Shown here piece by piece: positions 10,870-33,784 of a stretch of DNA of 64,000 nt. Source of the DNA: Cyprinodon diabolis (Eukaryota > Chordata > Actinopteri > Cyprinodontiformes > Cyprinodontidae). Position 1 is the stretch's first letter, and each line of letters begins with the position of its first letter. The translations under genes were made by a program, and so were the position numbers. The DNA lies in NCBI GenBank assembly GCA_030533445.1, contig CM060080.1, positions 7,577,717 to 7,641,716 on the forward strand, given 5' to 3'. A model generated the notes under the pieces. That model was not told where the DNA came from, did not search any database, and saw nothing but the letters and a program-made list of their open reading frames with translations.

Positions 10870-12460
10870 CAGGTGCTGGTCATAAAATTAGAATATCATG
10901 AAAAAGTAGATTGATTTCAGTAATTCCATTTAAAAAGTGAAACTTGTATATTATATTCATACATTACATACAAACTCATATATTTCAGATGTTTATTTTG
11001 TTTAATTTTGATGATTACAAATGACAACAAATGAAAATCTCAAATTCATCATATCAGAAAATTAGAATATTGTGAAAAGGTTCAAAATTGATGGCCCCTG
11101 GTGCCACACTCTAATCAGCTAATTAACTCAAACCACCTGCAAAAGCCTTTAAATGGTCTTTCAGTCTAGTTCTATAGGCTACACAATCATGGGGAAGACT
11201 GCTGACTTGACAGTTGTCCAAAAGACGACCATCGACACCTTGCACAAGGAGGGCAAGACACAAAAGGTCATCGCTAAAGAGGCTGGCTGTTCACAGAGCT
11301 CAGTGTCCAAGCACATTAATAGAGAGGCGAAGGGAAGGAAAAGATGTGGTCGAAAAAAGTGTACAAGCAAGAGAGATAACCGCACCCTGGAGAGGATTGT
11401 GAAACAAAACCCATTCAAAAATGTGGGGGAGATTCACAAAGAGTGGACTGCAGCTGGAGTGAGTGCTTCAAGAACCACCACACACAGACGTATGAAAGAC
11501 ATGGGTTTCTGCTGTCGCATTCCTTGTGTCAAGCCACTCTTGAACCACAGACAGCGTCAGAAGCGTCTTGCCTGGGCTGCTGGTGAGTGGTCCAAAGTCA
11601 TGTTCTCTGATGAAAGTAAATTTGGCATTTCCTTTGGAAATCAAGGTCCCAGAGTCTGGAGGAAAAGAAGAGAGGCACCTCATCCACGTTGCTTGAAGTC
11701 CAGTGTAAAGTTTCCACAGTCAGTGATGGTTTGGGGTGCCATGTCATCTGCTGGTGTTGGTCCATTGTGTTTTCTGAGGTCCAGGGTCAACGCAGCCACA
11801 TACCAGGAAGTTTTAGAGCACTTCATGCTTCCTGCAGCTGACCAACTTTTTGGAGATGCAGATTTCATTTTCCAACAGGACTTGGCACCTGCACACAGTG
11901 CCAAAGCTACCAGTACCTGGTTGAAGGACCATGGTATCCCTGTTCTTAATTGGCCAGCAAACTCTCCTGACCTTAACCCCATAGAAAATCTATGGGGTAT
12001 TGTGAAGAAGAAGATGCAATACACCAGACCCAACAATTCAGAAGAGCTAAAAGCCACTATTAGAGCAACCTGGGCTATCATAACACGTGAGCAGTGCCAC
12101 AGACTGATCGACTCCATGCCACGCCGCATTGCTGCAGTAATACAGGCCAAAGGAGGCCCAACTAAATACTGAGTGCTGTACATGCTCATACTTTTCATGT
12201 TCATACTTTTCAGTTGGCCAACATTTCTATAAATCCTTTGTTTTTATTGGTCTTCAGTAATATTCTAATTTTCTGATATGATGAATTTGAGATTTTCATT
12301 TGTTGTCATTTGTAATCATCAAAATTAAACAAAATAAACATCTGAAATATATGAGTTTGTATGTAATGTATGAATATAATATACAAGTTTCACTTTTTAA
12401 ATGGAATTACTGAAATCAATCTACTTTTTCATGATATTCTAATTTTATGACCAGCACCTG
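10870..12460 (+). mobile_element. Tc1/mariner element 1, full length
   Basis: The 1591-bp element has long inverted ends. The left begins CAGGTGCTGGTCATAAAATT and the right is its reverse complement, ending AATTTTATGACCAGCACCTG. The arms run about 210 bp each. A TA dinucleotide lies immediately outside both ends (10868-10869 and 12461-12462), as expected for this superfamily. One uninterrupted transposase frame lies inside. Near-identity of the two arms by eye and an open frame suggest a young copy. Confidence 0.95.
11189..12172 (+). CDS. Tc1-family transposase, apparently intact
   Basis: The 327-residue product is a cut-and-paste DDE transposase that binds the element's inverted ends and moves it to TA targets. 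The N-terminal part (about residues 1-60) is a helix-turn-helix DNA-binding region (SQSSVSKHI) followed by a basic GRKRCGRKK stretch. The catalytic residues are D141 (FSDESKF), D231 (QQDLAPAH) and E266 (DLNPIENLW); 34 residues separate the last two, giving the DD34E signature. The ATG at 11189 (MGKTADLT) is chosen because family members start this way; an in-frame ATG at 11153 would add 12 residues. There is no stop or frameshift. Whether the protein is active is not known. Confidence 0.93.
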   Translation: MGKTADLTVVQKTTIDTLHKEGKTQKVIAKEAGCSQSSVSKHINREAKGRKRCGRKKCTSKRDNRTLERIVKQNPFKNVGEIHKEWTAAGVSASRTTTHRRMKDMGFCCRIPCVKPLLNHRQRQKRLAWAAGEWSKVMFSDESKFGISFGNQGPRVWRKRREAPHPRCLKSSVKFPQSVMVWGAMSSAGVGPLCFLRSRVNAATYQEVLEHFMLPAADQLFGDADFIFQQDLAPAHSAKATSTWLKDHGIPVLNWPANSPDLNPIENLWGIVKKKMQYTRPNNSEELKATIRATWAIITREQCHRLIDSMPRRIAAVIQAKGGPTKY

Positions 12461-12465
12461 TATGC

Positions 12466-12600
12466 TGGTGAAGATTCTCAGTCATCCAGGTCATAGTCAT
12501 TCCAAAAAAGTTAAGAAACAAGCCACTCGACTTGGTTTCCTAGTTTGAAGACATTTTGCTTCCCATCCAGGAAGGTTTTTCGATTCAAAATGTCAGAATA
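12466..12600 (+). repeat. Dispersed repeat family C, copy 1
   Basis: The segment contains GAAGATTCTCAGTCATCCAG, AGTCATTCC and a TTTGAAGACATTTTGCTTCC-like piece. The same blocks recur at 18036-18160, 24752-24960 and 56664-56890. It is a fish interspersed repeat; the class is not established here. Confidence 0.65.
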
Positions 12601-12794
12601 AGCATTGAGATGGAAAGCTTTATATAGTAGCCCAAAAACTTGTTTGGCTTACATGCAAATTGAATCAGAAGAGTCATCTTGGATTCTTTATAAGCCTCGG
12701 GGTATTAAATATATTACCGCAAACATTGTGAAATTGATACATATTATATGTAGCCTGGCTGTAAGGAAGGTAAGATACGTAAACTTATGTAGTG

Positions 12795-13100
12795 TCATGA
12801 TCTTTGCACTGATGTCTGGTAAGATTACTCATTTCACTCACCTGCTTAACTCCGTCCTGTTCTCATTACTGCTCATCTAATCAACCTCTTTCAGTCTCTA
12901 TTTGACCAGCCTTCTACCAGTAGTCAGTGCCAGATTATTCAAGCCTGTGGTGAGAGTTCCTGATCCTGACCCATTCTGCCTCTGGAACTCTGAGCCTGCC
13001 TGTCCCTGTTCTGATCTTTTTGCCTGACCTGTCTTCAGACTCCTGCTGTATTTGTACCCGTCTGTGAACTGAACCTGGAACCGTTTCCCAACTCCATTCC
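12795..13100 (+). repeat. LTR-like remnant (tentative)
   Basis: The stretch starts TGTCATGATCTTTGC and is followed by the pyrimidine- and CCTG-rich composition seen in the two solo LTRs at 14996 and 54073. No matching end or target duplication was found, because the next element begins at 13104. Confidence 0.3.
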
Positions 13101-13103
13101 CCC

Positions 13104-13297
13104 GGCAGACCAAACCAGACGAAAGTGCGCATTCAGCGTCTGCTCTGCCGATAATGCAAGCGTAGAAGAAGAAATGTGCTGTTTACCTGTGCAAAGAAAG
13201 AAACAACGAAAGAAAAATGTCTGAGGACTTCAGTGTTGAGGAAGAGCATGAGTTCTTTGCCGAGCTGAATGCGCACTTTCATCTGGTTTGGCCTGCC
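13104..13297. repeat. Foldback element with 34-bp inverted arms
   Basis: The arms 13104-13137 (starts GGCAGACCAAACCAGACGAA) and 13264-13297 (ends CATCTGGTTTGGCCTGCC) are reverse complements with only a few mismatches. They flank about 126 bp that I do not recognise. It is probably a small DNA transposon derivative; no target duplication was resolved. Confidence 0.65.
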
Positions 13298-13299
13298 GC

Positions 13300-14995
13300 G
13301 GTTTCCGTAGACTCGTGAACGCGCTTTTAGGAAATCCTATACACTACTGTTTATGCTCTAAAAACATTCTAAATGACTTCGTTTCGAGTAAATTATGGAC
13401 GCTACCCACTCAGGACACTTGGAATACATTGGACGAGCAGTATGGAGGAATATTGACACGTTTTTTGTGGACTTTTATGGACCTTTCTGCCTCGGGCGCC
13501 ATAGACCTCCATTATTTGAATGTCAGCAGACAGCAAGAAGCCTCCCAGATCTCCAGATGCATTTGAGATATCAAAAAAATACTCCAGAGTGTTGTTCAGC
13601 ATGGGGGTGAGTAGAAAATGAAGGCTAATCATGTTTTGGGTGTACTATTCCTTTAATCTGACATTTACAAGAAGTGAACTTCTAGATGAGTAACTGGGTT
13701 ACCACTAAAAATTTTAGGAATATTTGTTTGATTTGAAACAGTAATTTAATTTGTACTCTGCAAAATTATGTCATAGTTTTACAAAAATTCCATCAAGCCC
13801 AAACTACAATTGTGTCACATTGTCTCTTTTATGTGCTGTTATCACAGTGATGTCAAACAGTACGGTACATTGAGGGATTCAGCAAACCATGTTCCAATGT
13901 TTCTCTTTCTTTGCTTTGGGACACTTCATTCATTTAGTGATGTAACACACTGACTGTGGATGCTACGTTCACATATTTGGTATCAATGAATTCAACACAA
14001 CCCCAACTTCACACCAAGTTATCAATGATCCCTGGCCAAGCTAATAAAAATTACATTAAAATGTATTGCATAAATATTCAATTGTGGAATATCCGCTTAT
14101 GTTAGGCAGTAGTTCATAGTCCTCTAAATGTTATAAACTCCGAGTGTATAAAATTTAGAGGACTAGTAGTCTTTACCAGTTTTTTCTTATAGGTAAGGTC
14201 ACTTCTTGTCCACAATTAAGCAAAGTTTCAGACCTGTCAGAGTTTGCATTATTAATCTACATATGTTTATATGTCTTACCTTCATATGGGCATGCTTTAT
14301 TTAGTTCCTTTTTAGATTATAAAAACATGCATCGATTTTGTAAATGTAATGTATAATGTAAATCCCTTTATTGCCCCACAATGGGGAAATACACATTAAA
14401 CCCATCCCATTGGGGAGCATCAATCCCCCCGGCTGCCTTTTTGTGGCGCCCAGGCAGCAGTGTGGGGTTAAGAGTCTTACCCAGGTACCCAGAGTGCAGG
14501 CTGCGGGGATTGAACTGGGTACCTACAATTAGGCAATACTAGGCAGTTGCCCAGGGACCCAAGTTCCTTTCCCTAAAATGCCATCAGAACTCTTATAATA
14601 TTAATTGTGTCTCAGCCCCACCGACACCCCCCACCCCTTCAGTGTCCGCCATATTGGATCAGTCTATTTGCTGCACATGTTCAGAAAGGTCCAAACGGAC
14701 AGCAGCAAACCATTTGAAAACAAACGATGCAAAGAGCAGTTTTGCCAACTTAGCGCTTTAGACGCTATATTTAGCCACTTTTCAGACCCCTCTAGCACTT
14801 TATTTTTAAAAGAAAGTGCCTAGCGCCAAATCTAGCGACTGCTACTGGAGACTTTGGCGCCAACATCTAAAAGCAGCGAACTCTGCTCTCCAGAGCGAGT
14901 AGATTGGTAACCCCGCCTCCTGCTCTCCTCTATCTTGTCTGCTGTCATGACTCATGCAGCTGTTATTTCATCCAAATGAAAAATGGAGAACAGAT
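13300..14995. other. Intergenic stretch with repeat scraps
   Basis: No gene is visible. A segment near 14352-14395 (TTTATTGCCCCACAATGGGG) resembles the common 3' end of a fish LINE and recurs at 48108-48130. A segment at 14460-14525 (GGGATTGAACTGGGTACC) resembles another fish repeat. Confidence 0.45.
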
Positions 14996-15701
14996 TGTCA
15001 CAGTCTTGGTTCTGTTATGCTTTACTGTGCTCCATGTTTTCACGTTTTATTGGTCTAATTCAGGGGTGCTCAAGTCCAATCCTCAAGAGCTACCATCCTG
15101 GAACTTTTAGATGCATCTCTCCTCTAACACACCTGAATCCAAAGGCTCAATCCCCTCATTTAGCTCAGCAGAGGCATAGTAACGAGCCACTCATTTGATT
15201 CAGGTGTGTTAAAAATGGGGTGAATCAAAAAGTTGCAGGATAGTAGCTCTTGATGACTGGACTTGAGCACCCCTGGTCTAATTCATATTTTGTTGTATTT
15301 TCTGGATATATAAGTTCTTTGGTTTATATTTTTTGCCCTCTTGTGTTGGTCTCCTTTTCCATAGCTCCTTCCTTGACTGCTCTCCACTCACACCTGCTCC
15401 TTATCAGCTCGTTAGTCCTGCCTTTGTTCAGTCAGCCATATATACTCTCCCTCTGCTGTCACACTTTGCTGGTTCCTTGTTGTCGCTGGTTCCACGTTGC
15501 TGTTGTCTTCCTACCTTGTCTCTCCCTGGCTCCTCGTGCTCGGTTTCCCCTGATGTCTCAATGGTTCTGGTTTGTTTTACGTTTTAAGTTTAATTTTTGG
15601 ATTCCTGCCTTTGTTTACTGTTTTCACCAATTAAACTGCAAAAAATCCCCTCAGCCTTTCTGCCTCTGCATTTGGGTCTTCAAACCACAACATGACTGAC
15701 A
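14996..15701 (+). mobile_element. Solo LTR with 5-bp target duplication, holding a MITE
   Basis: The LTR begins TGTCACAGTC and ends CATGACTGACA, so the TGTCA...TGACA ends are inverted. It is flanked by CAGAT on both sides (14991-14995 and 15702-15706). It is 706 bp, of which 223 bp are a later hAT MITE and its duplication, leaving about 483 bp. TG...CA ends with a 5-bp duplication are typical of LTR retrotransposon solo LTRs left after recombination between two LTRs. No internal gag or pol coding is present. Confidence 0.82.
15061..15275. mobile_element. hAT-type foldback MITE
   Basis: The 215-bp element has ends CAGGGGTGCTCAAGTCC and GGACTTGAGCACCCCTG, and the arms extend inward as a long imperfect hairpin. 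An 8-bp target duplication, GTCTAATT, is perfect on both sides (15053-15060 and 15276-15283). CAGGGGTG ends and an 8-bp duplication are hAT hallmarks. It is non-autonomous and nested in the solo LTR. Confidence 0.93.
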
Positions 15702-16303
15702 CAGATAAGCAGATCATGGCTTGTCTACAGTGAAAAGGACTGGGTTATTTACTTTTGCCTTTTTGGAAACACAGGAAGGAGCAATCAGCTAAGTCAGCTT
15801 AGTGCTTGGAAAAAAATCTTTCATTCCTTTAGAGACAGCATGAAAAGTCAGCTGAGTACAAAACATAGAGAGGAAAACAACAAGAAGAGAGGGACAAAAC
15901 CTAGAAAAAATAATGGATGTCTGTTCTATTAACATTTCTCTATCTGTAGAATGGGTATGTTTTGTGTGTTGTCTTCTCAGTTCAGGGGGCCCCCTGCCTG
16001 TCTTTGCCAAGGGCCTAAAATTTCCTAGATCCGCCCATTCTTGCAACCTTAGAGGACAAGCGCACAGCTCTAACGATTAGGGCCTTAGGCCAACACTCCC
16101 CAGATTTTACAGTTTGCAGTAAAATATTTAAAACTTAATGACGATGATTAAAAATAATGATTAATTCAAATAATTTCATACATGGGAGGCTTTAAAGAAA
16201 GCAAAAAGATTGTTTGGTTTTGTTCTGCCGCTGGTAGGGGTTTCTCAAATTCTGTGCGGCGTGAGAAACACCTGCAGCTCTGGGCCAGTTGAACACTCCC
16301 CTC

Positions 16304-16317
16304 CCAGTAGAGGGCGC
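16304..16317 (+). promoter_or_regulatory. CTCF-like site upstream of jmjd7
   Basis: CCAGTAGAGGGCGC fits the vertebrate CTCF core pattern CCASYAGRKGGCRC at every position. It lies about 130 bp before the jmjd7 start codon. Binding is inferred from sequence only. Confidence 0.5.
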
Positions 16318-16362
16318 TGCAGTAAAACCGTAAAGAACACAGATCCACACAAAAAAGAAACC

Positions 16363-16374
16363 AAATATGGCGGG
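16363..16374 (+). promoter_or_regulatory. YY1-like initiator motif, jmjd7 promoter
   Basis: AAATATGGCGGG resembles the AAnATGGCGGC YY1 motif that often sits at the start site of TATA-less promoters. It lies about 70 bp upstream of the jmjd7 ATG, consistent with a short 5' leader. A tiny upstream frame (ATG at 16411, stop TGA at 16420-16422) would lie in that leader. Confidence 0.45.
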
Positions 16375-16434
16375 TGTGATGTAGTGTAAAGTTCTCCTTT
16401 TCTGATCCTTATGGTCAGCTGAGAGGAGCTCCTC

Positions 16435-28862
<12,428 letters not shown>

Positions 28863-29046
28863 TGATGTCCAAGGAAACGACGAGAAGCAACCAGCTCCTG
28901 AAAGCCCACAAAATGCACTTTAAAAAAGGAGCTGGGCGATTGCTTGTGAACCTGTCCTGGTTAAGTTTTATCTGATGTGATGACAAAAACTCAGCTCAGT
29001 CACTGCTCTTTTTTCTAAGACTGCCAACGTATTCACTTTAGTGTCT

Positions 29047-29052
29047 AATAAA
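29047..29052 (+). terminator. jmjd7 polyadenylation signal
   Basis: AATAAA lies 185 bases after the jmjd7 stop codon, with no repeat between them. It is the first canonical signal and gives a short 3' untranslated region. Confidence 0.6.
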
Positions 29053-29289
29053 ATCATCTGCTGTTTTTTTATAATGAAATGTGTCCTCTTGGCTGTAAAG
29101 CTTGAGCTTTGTCACTTCTTCAGCCTGCTTTCTTCTTCCTTTAGAGACCATTTCCTGATCCATGTTAAACCGCAGGCTAACCTCAAATGTTTTCCAATGA
29201 ATAAATTTATGTTTAAATCCAAGGACTGAGCTGGGATATCAACATTAGGAAGTTCTTCCAAAAAGATGTAAAATGCAGTGTAAAGTATT

Positions 29290-29800
29290 GCTTTATTTAT
29301 TTTTTTTACACTGTTAACTGGGGAGTGTTGGCCTAGTGGGTCAAAGCAGTGCCCTTGTGCTCTGAGAAGGTTGCACACTGCAAAAAATGGAAATCTAATG
29401 AAGTAATTTTTACTTAAAATAAGTGCATTTTTTCTCCAATTAAGGACGAAAGTGAGATGCTTTGCCAATGGAACAAGACAATTTACATTTAAAAGAAGAA
29501 AAAACAATTGCATTGTCTTATTTCAAGTTCATATCTAATTATCTTATTTTAAGAGTAAAGATACTAATTTCATTGGCAAATCATCGTATTTACCCACTTA
29601 AATTAAGGGTAAATACACTAAATTTAAGAATTTTTTTATTTAATTCTAGATCATTTTTGCAGTGCAAGTACCTGCACTCTGAGGAAGACCCTTAACCCCA
29701 CACTGCTCCCTGGGCGCTGCACAATGGCAGCCCACTGCTCCCCAAGGCAGATGGGTTGAATGCAGAGAGGGGATTTCTCCAGTGTGAGATAAATAAAGTT
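29290..29800 (+). repeat. Dispersed repeat family B, split by a MITE
   Basis: The segments GTGCTCTGAGAAGGTTGCA and CAGCCCACTGCTCCC read as one repeat once the insertion at 29376-29664 is removed. The same repeat lies reversed at 61755-61925, where the site is uninterrupted (CTTGCAACCTTCTCAGAGC). Confidence 0.75.
29376..29664 (+). mobile_element. CACTGCAAAA-family MITE, copy 2
   Basis: The ends are CACTGCAAAAAATGG and TTTTTGCAGTG. It is inserted in repeat family B. The empty site at 61755-61925 implies a duplication of only two bases (CA). The interior matches copy 1 in the same orientation. Confidence 0.9.
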
Positions 29801-30429
29801 CATTTAATTCAACTGTATTGCAGTATGCTTTGACAGGCTACATTTTTATGTATTTTAGTAGTTTTTATGAAAATGAAAACCTTAATACCTTATCATTTCA
29901 GCTAGAGTTGACCATATAGATGGGGAAATAGGAAGTAAGGTTCTGATCAGGACATCAAAAAATCTCCATTCTAATTCATCAAAGAAAAAACAAAACAAAT
30001 GGAAAATATGAAACTAAGTGAAGCACTTTTATTTTTTTCCCAAGTTTTAGAAAAATGAGTACCTCAGGTGTTTTAAAGTTTCTAGCTGTCTTTTACTTAA
30101 TTGGCTTTGCTCAAAACATCCATACACCTACCTGCATTTGTGCTCATACCTTAGACCTTGTGGGAACATATGAGGACAATTGTGGAGAAATAACAGTATT
30201 TTCTCATAGTTCCATCTTTAATCAGTCATTTGAGTTCTCAACCAATATAACATTCAATAAAAATAAAGCGTTAACAACTTTCAAAGAATCGGTTTGATTT
30301 TTAATTACCTCTCTATAACAGAGCAGCAAATTTCTCTCCTTTTGATATTGTTACTTCCTCGTTGCATGTTACTAATCAACACCCAATATTATCCCCTAAA
30401 AAAGGAGGCAATTACTGGGAGGCTAATTC

Positions 30430-30900
30430 ATTGGTTTGATTCAATTGAGTGTATTTATATACACTGCGAAAACGATTTGAAAATAGGTTTTAAAAATTCT
30501 TAAATCAAGTGTATTTACCCTTATTTTGAGCAGGTAAATAAGATAGTTTGCAATGGAATGAGTATTTTTACACTTGAAATAAGAAAATTAGATGTTTTTT
30601 TCTTATTTCAAATGTAAATGGTCTTGTTCTATTGGCAAAGTGTCTCACCTCAATTCAAGAAAAAATGTAGTTAAGAAAAAATGACTTATTTAGATTTACA
30701 TTTTTTGCAGTGTAACACCAATTCACAACTTTACAGAGGCAATTCAACCAGATCACGGTCAAACTTATGAAAAGTTTTCTATTGAACGAAAACCTGCTGA
30801 ATGAATCGATCAATCATTGACTGGGAAGCAATCTCTTACACCAAGCATGCTTGTAGTGAAAGTGGAGAGGAAAAACTCCCTTTAAACGGGAAGAAATTGA
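30430..30900 (+). repeat. Dispersed repeat family A fragment, split by a MITE
   Basis: The pieces before 30462 (TCAATTGAGTGTATTTATAT) and after 30712 (AACACCAATTCACAACTTTA, AAGCATGCTTGTAGTGAAAG) together give the start of family A. Confidence 0.7.
30462..30712 (-). mobile_element. CACTGCAAAA-family MITE, copy 3 (reversed)
   Basis: The ends are CACTGCGAAAAC and TTTTTTGCAGTG. The interior is reversed relative to copies 1 and 2. TA lies on both sides, and the host is repeat family A (TTTATATA joined to ACACCAATTCACA), so the insertion border is clear. Confidence 0.9.
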
Positions 30901-32640
30901 AGGCCTTATATGTGGGAATGAGGATATTAAGTTCTATTCTGGATTTAACAGGAAGCTGAAGAGAAGCTAGGACAGGAGAGATATGATCTCTGTTTCTAAT
31001 TTTCGTCAGAACTCTGGCTACAGCATTTTGGATCAGCTGAAGGCTTATTAAAGAATTAATTTTCTATTTAGTTCAATTGCCAAATTTACCCTGAATCAAA
31101 TCTGTTGAGCAGTCCAGTCCCTCAGTAATCAGCAGTGGTGATTTTATGTGATATCCTATATATGAAATTGGTTCTAATAAAAACAAAACCATGGAAAATG
31201 TGAAGGATGAACTTAGAAATGGTGATATAGAACCTAAGCAGTCTTTGGCCTGCTTCCATCCAGTTGAGCTTAATCTATACCTTCAACTTGTTTGGTAGCT
31301 TCATCCCAACAAAATTACTAAAGGAAGACTTACCTTTGATTAATACCGTTTTAGCTCTGATTAATCCATCACTGGTTCAGGGATGCGTACCGCAAATTTG
31401 ACATTAAACAGGTTTCTAGGATTTTCCTTCATCTCTAGAATATTGCCAAAGCTAAATATATCCTGTCATGAATGAAGCAGAAAAAACTACATGCATTTGT
31501 TACTTGTAGTCTGGCGTCTTTACCATCAGGAATGCCACTAAATGCAGTGAAAAGGGTTCTGCAGATCCAAAACACTAAAGTTATGACACTGATGAAATTA
31601 CTACGATCATATTTATCTTACATTAAACTGAAATATTAGCTTTTCTTCATTGTTTTTTTTGACCAGAAGAATTTTAAATTCCCTTTGCATATAAAGCCCT
31701 AATCAAGCAACATTTTTATGAGAGCACTTGCTCTTAATATGCAGTTTTATTTAATAAAGCTTATATCTAGAGTGGCTCAAATTATCTTGAGCTTTTTCTA
31801 AAGTTATGCTTCTATAGACTTAGACTGCTGGAGAACATAGGCACCACTTTCCCGCACTCTGCTGTACCGATGCTGCATGCATGCTTGGTACGAGATTTTT
31901 CTGTAAAGTCAACAATACAATGAAAGCAATTGTCTGTTGTCACCACATTATCATCCAGGAGGAGTAAATATACAAGTCAGTGCCTGGATGCAATCTGTTG
32001 AGTGTCAAACTTTTAACTTGCCCCTCTGGATCCAATTGACCCGTCTCAGTAAAGGGCTGAATTGTAGCATGCACAGGTCTGCAAGGTCGTTACTCTTTGG
32101 TAAAAACATTTAAGGTGCTTTTAAATCTGGAAAAAAGTAAAGTTATGCAAGTTATATTTTTCTAAAATTCCTAGATGAGCTAGATGAGCAATAACACCTC
32201 ACCAGTTGTGCCCTATGTTGCATTTTTAGGGGACAAATTCACCAAGAAAATGTACATATTCACAAAGTCTCTGCAATTATTCTAAGAGATAACAAAACAC
32301 CTTTTATGAAATAGAAGGGGGGGACACCCGTTTGACATTTTGCTCCACAGATCACCACCACCAACTGAACCTCCCACAAATCTTTTGTCTCAACTTGGTC
32401 GATTTAATCGAACCAAACCAAACCAGGATGTAATGACTTGGATTTTTTTTATTCTACATCCGCCACTAATTTTTCCATGCAGTAATATTTGTATTATAAA
32501 CTGTGATTCATATGGTTGGTGATGGTGGGCTGATATGATTTAAAACGGAAATGTAGATTTTCAACCAATTAGTGATTTGTAGTCCTAACATGTCTTCAGT
32601 CACTTAGTGATGAAATAAACACCACCTTGAAATCAAAACT
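30900..32640. other. Intergenic stretch between jmjd7 and fbxo34
   Basis: No gene is visible. The part around 30900-31800 reads like degraded LINE or repeat sequence, but I could not place motifs with confidence. Confidence 0.4.
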
Positions 32641-32675
32641 CCAGATGTTTTCAACATAAACAGACCAGAACACAT

Positions 32676-32681
32676 TTTATT
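32676..32681 (-). terminator. Likely fbxo34 polyadenylation signal
   Basis: AATAAA on the minus strand lies 1.1 kb past the fbxo34 stop. The intervening DNA lacks repeats and looks like a 3' untranslated region. A nearer AATAAA at 33665-33670 would give a short alternative end. Confidence 0.45.
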
Positions 32682-33784
32682 AAAGCAAAACATTTATGCG
32701 GAAAATTTCAGAGGCAGCAGACACAACCCAGCAAACAAACTTTATGTTCACATCTTCTATTATGCTTTATTTATTTTATTTTTTTTTTTTTAGAGCTTTT
32801 TAAAATAATCTTTACTGTCAAGTTTTTTCCATATTGCATCGTCTCAAAGACCTAAGGCCACATTTCTCCACGTCCTACAAAGAGATAAAATGATTATCCA
32901 TCAGCTAATGGAAGCATTCAAACAAATCCTATGCAAAAACAAACATGGTGTGTTTGGGATCACGTTCTACTTTGGAAGCTTTACATGCTCTCCTGTTGAT
33001 TTGCTTATACCATTTGTTCCTATGGTATGAACAGATCACTTCCACACATCAGTTATTTAAAACCAGCAGAGAAGTTGAATGTTCTGACTTCCTGCGCCGC
33101 TGTTACCAGCCCAGCTAGCCAATTGATCTAAGCTCCATTTTTGCAACAGTTCTCAGAAATCTGGTTTACAGAAGAGTCCCGTCTCTGAATCCTCTGCCCT
33201 CTGGATAAAAGTCCAATCTGTTGATCAGTGATCAATTAACAAAAAAAACCCAGAAGAAATCTGAAAGGTGGCGACCTGAGAGGTAGGGGGCGCCACATTT
33301 CATACAGCAACTCAAAACATGTAGAACACAAATCTGTTCCCAGCTGCTTGGATATCTAAATCCTGGGATTTTTCTGGTAAAAATATGTAAACAAAAAATA
33401 AGAAATTTTTATTCCCAAACAAAAAAATGAACAGGTGAACCGAGTTTTACTCCTAAATAAAAAAAAAACTTTTACATAAGTGATTTTAACACATCCCTCA
33501 ACGTCCAGAAAAAAAGATATAACGACCCGGTTATGCCGAATATGAACAGAACCGAGCTGAATCCGCCTGAATGCACACAGCGGGTAGAAGCAGTTGGACA
33601 GGCCGCTGCAGCACCAAAGTTTGCATCTCAGAGCAACAGCCTGATCTATTTTGGTTTAACATGCTTTATTTGGGACAGAACAGATCTGGTGCTGGAAATC
33701 CTTTCAGTAAAAAGTAAAATGTTAGAGACTGAAGGCGTCAGCTGATGACAGCGGAAGGACTTAAGGCTTCACACAAACAATCAT

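Larger units (their letters stand above)
9000..11897. repeat. Perfect tandem duplication, 2 x 1449 bp
   Basis: The unit 9000-10448 is repeated head-to-tail as 10449-11897. All features recur at an offset of exactly 1449 (LINE fragment 9007 and 10456; Tc1 left end 9421 and 10870; transposase frame 9704 and 11153), and I saw no mismatch in the stretches compared. At the junction, the sequence ...TGCACACA runs directly into TCTATAATC, with at most one base of shared sequence. The unit holds a LINE relic, flanking DNA and the left two-thirds of a Tc1 element. It is either a very recent duplication or an assembly duplication. Confidence 0.92.

Noticed and set aside
11680..12204. 174-codon minus-strand frame
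   Set aside because: It is antisense to the other Tc1 transposase.
15250..15699. 149-codon plus-strand frame rich in Leu, Ser and Phe
   Set aside because: It lies inside the solo LTR and reads pyrimidine-rich DNA; LTRs do not normally encode protein there.
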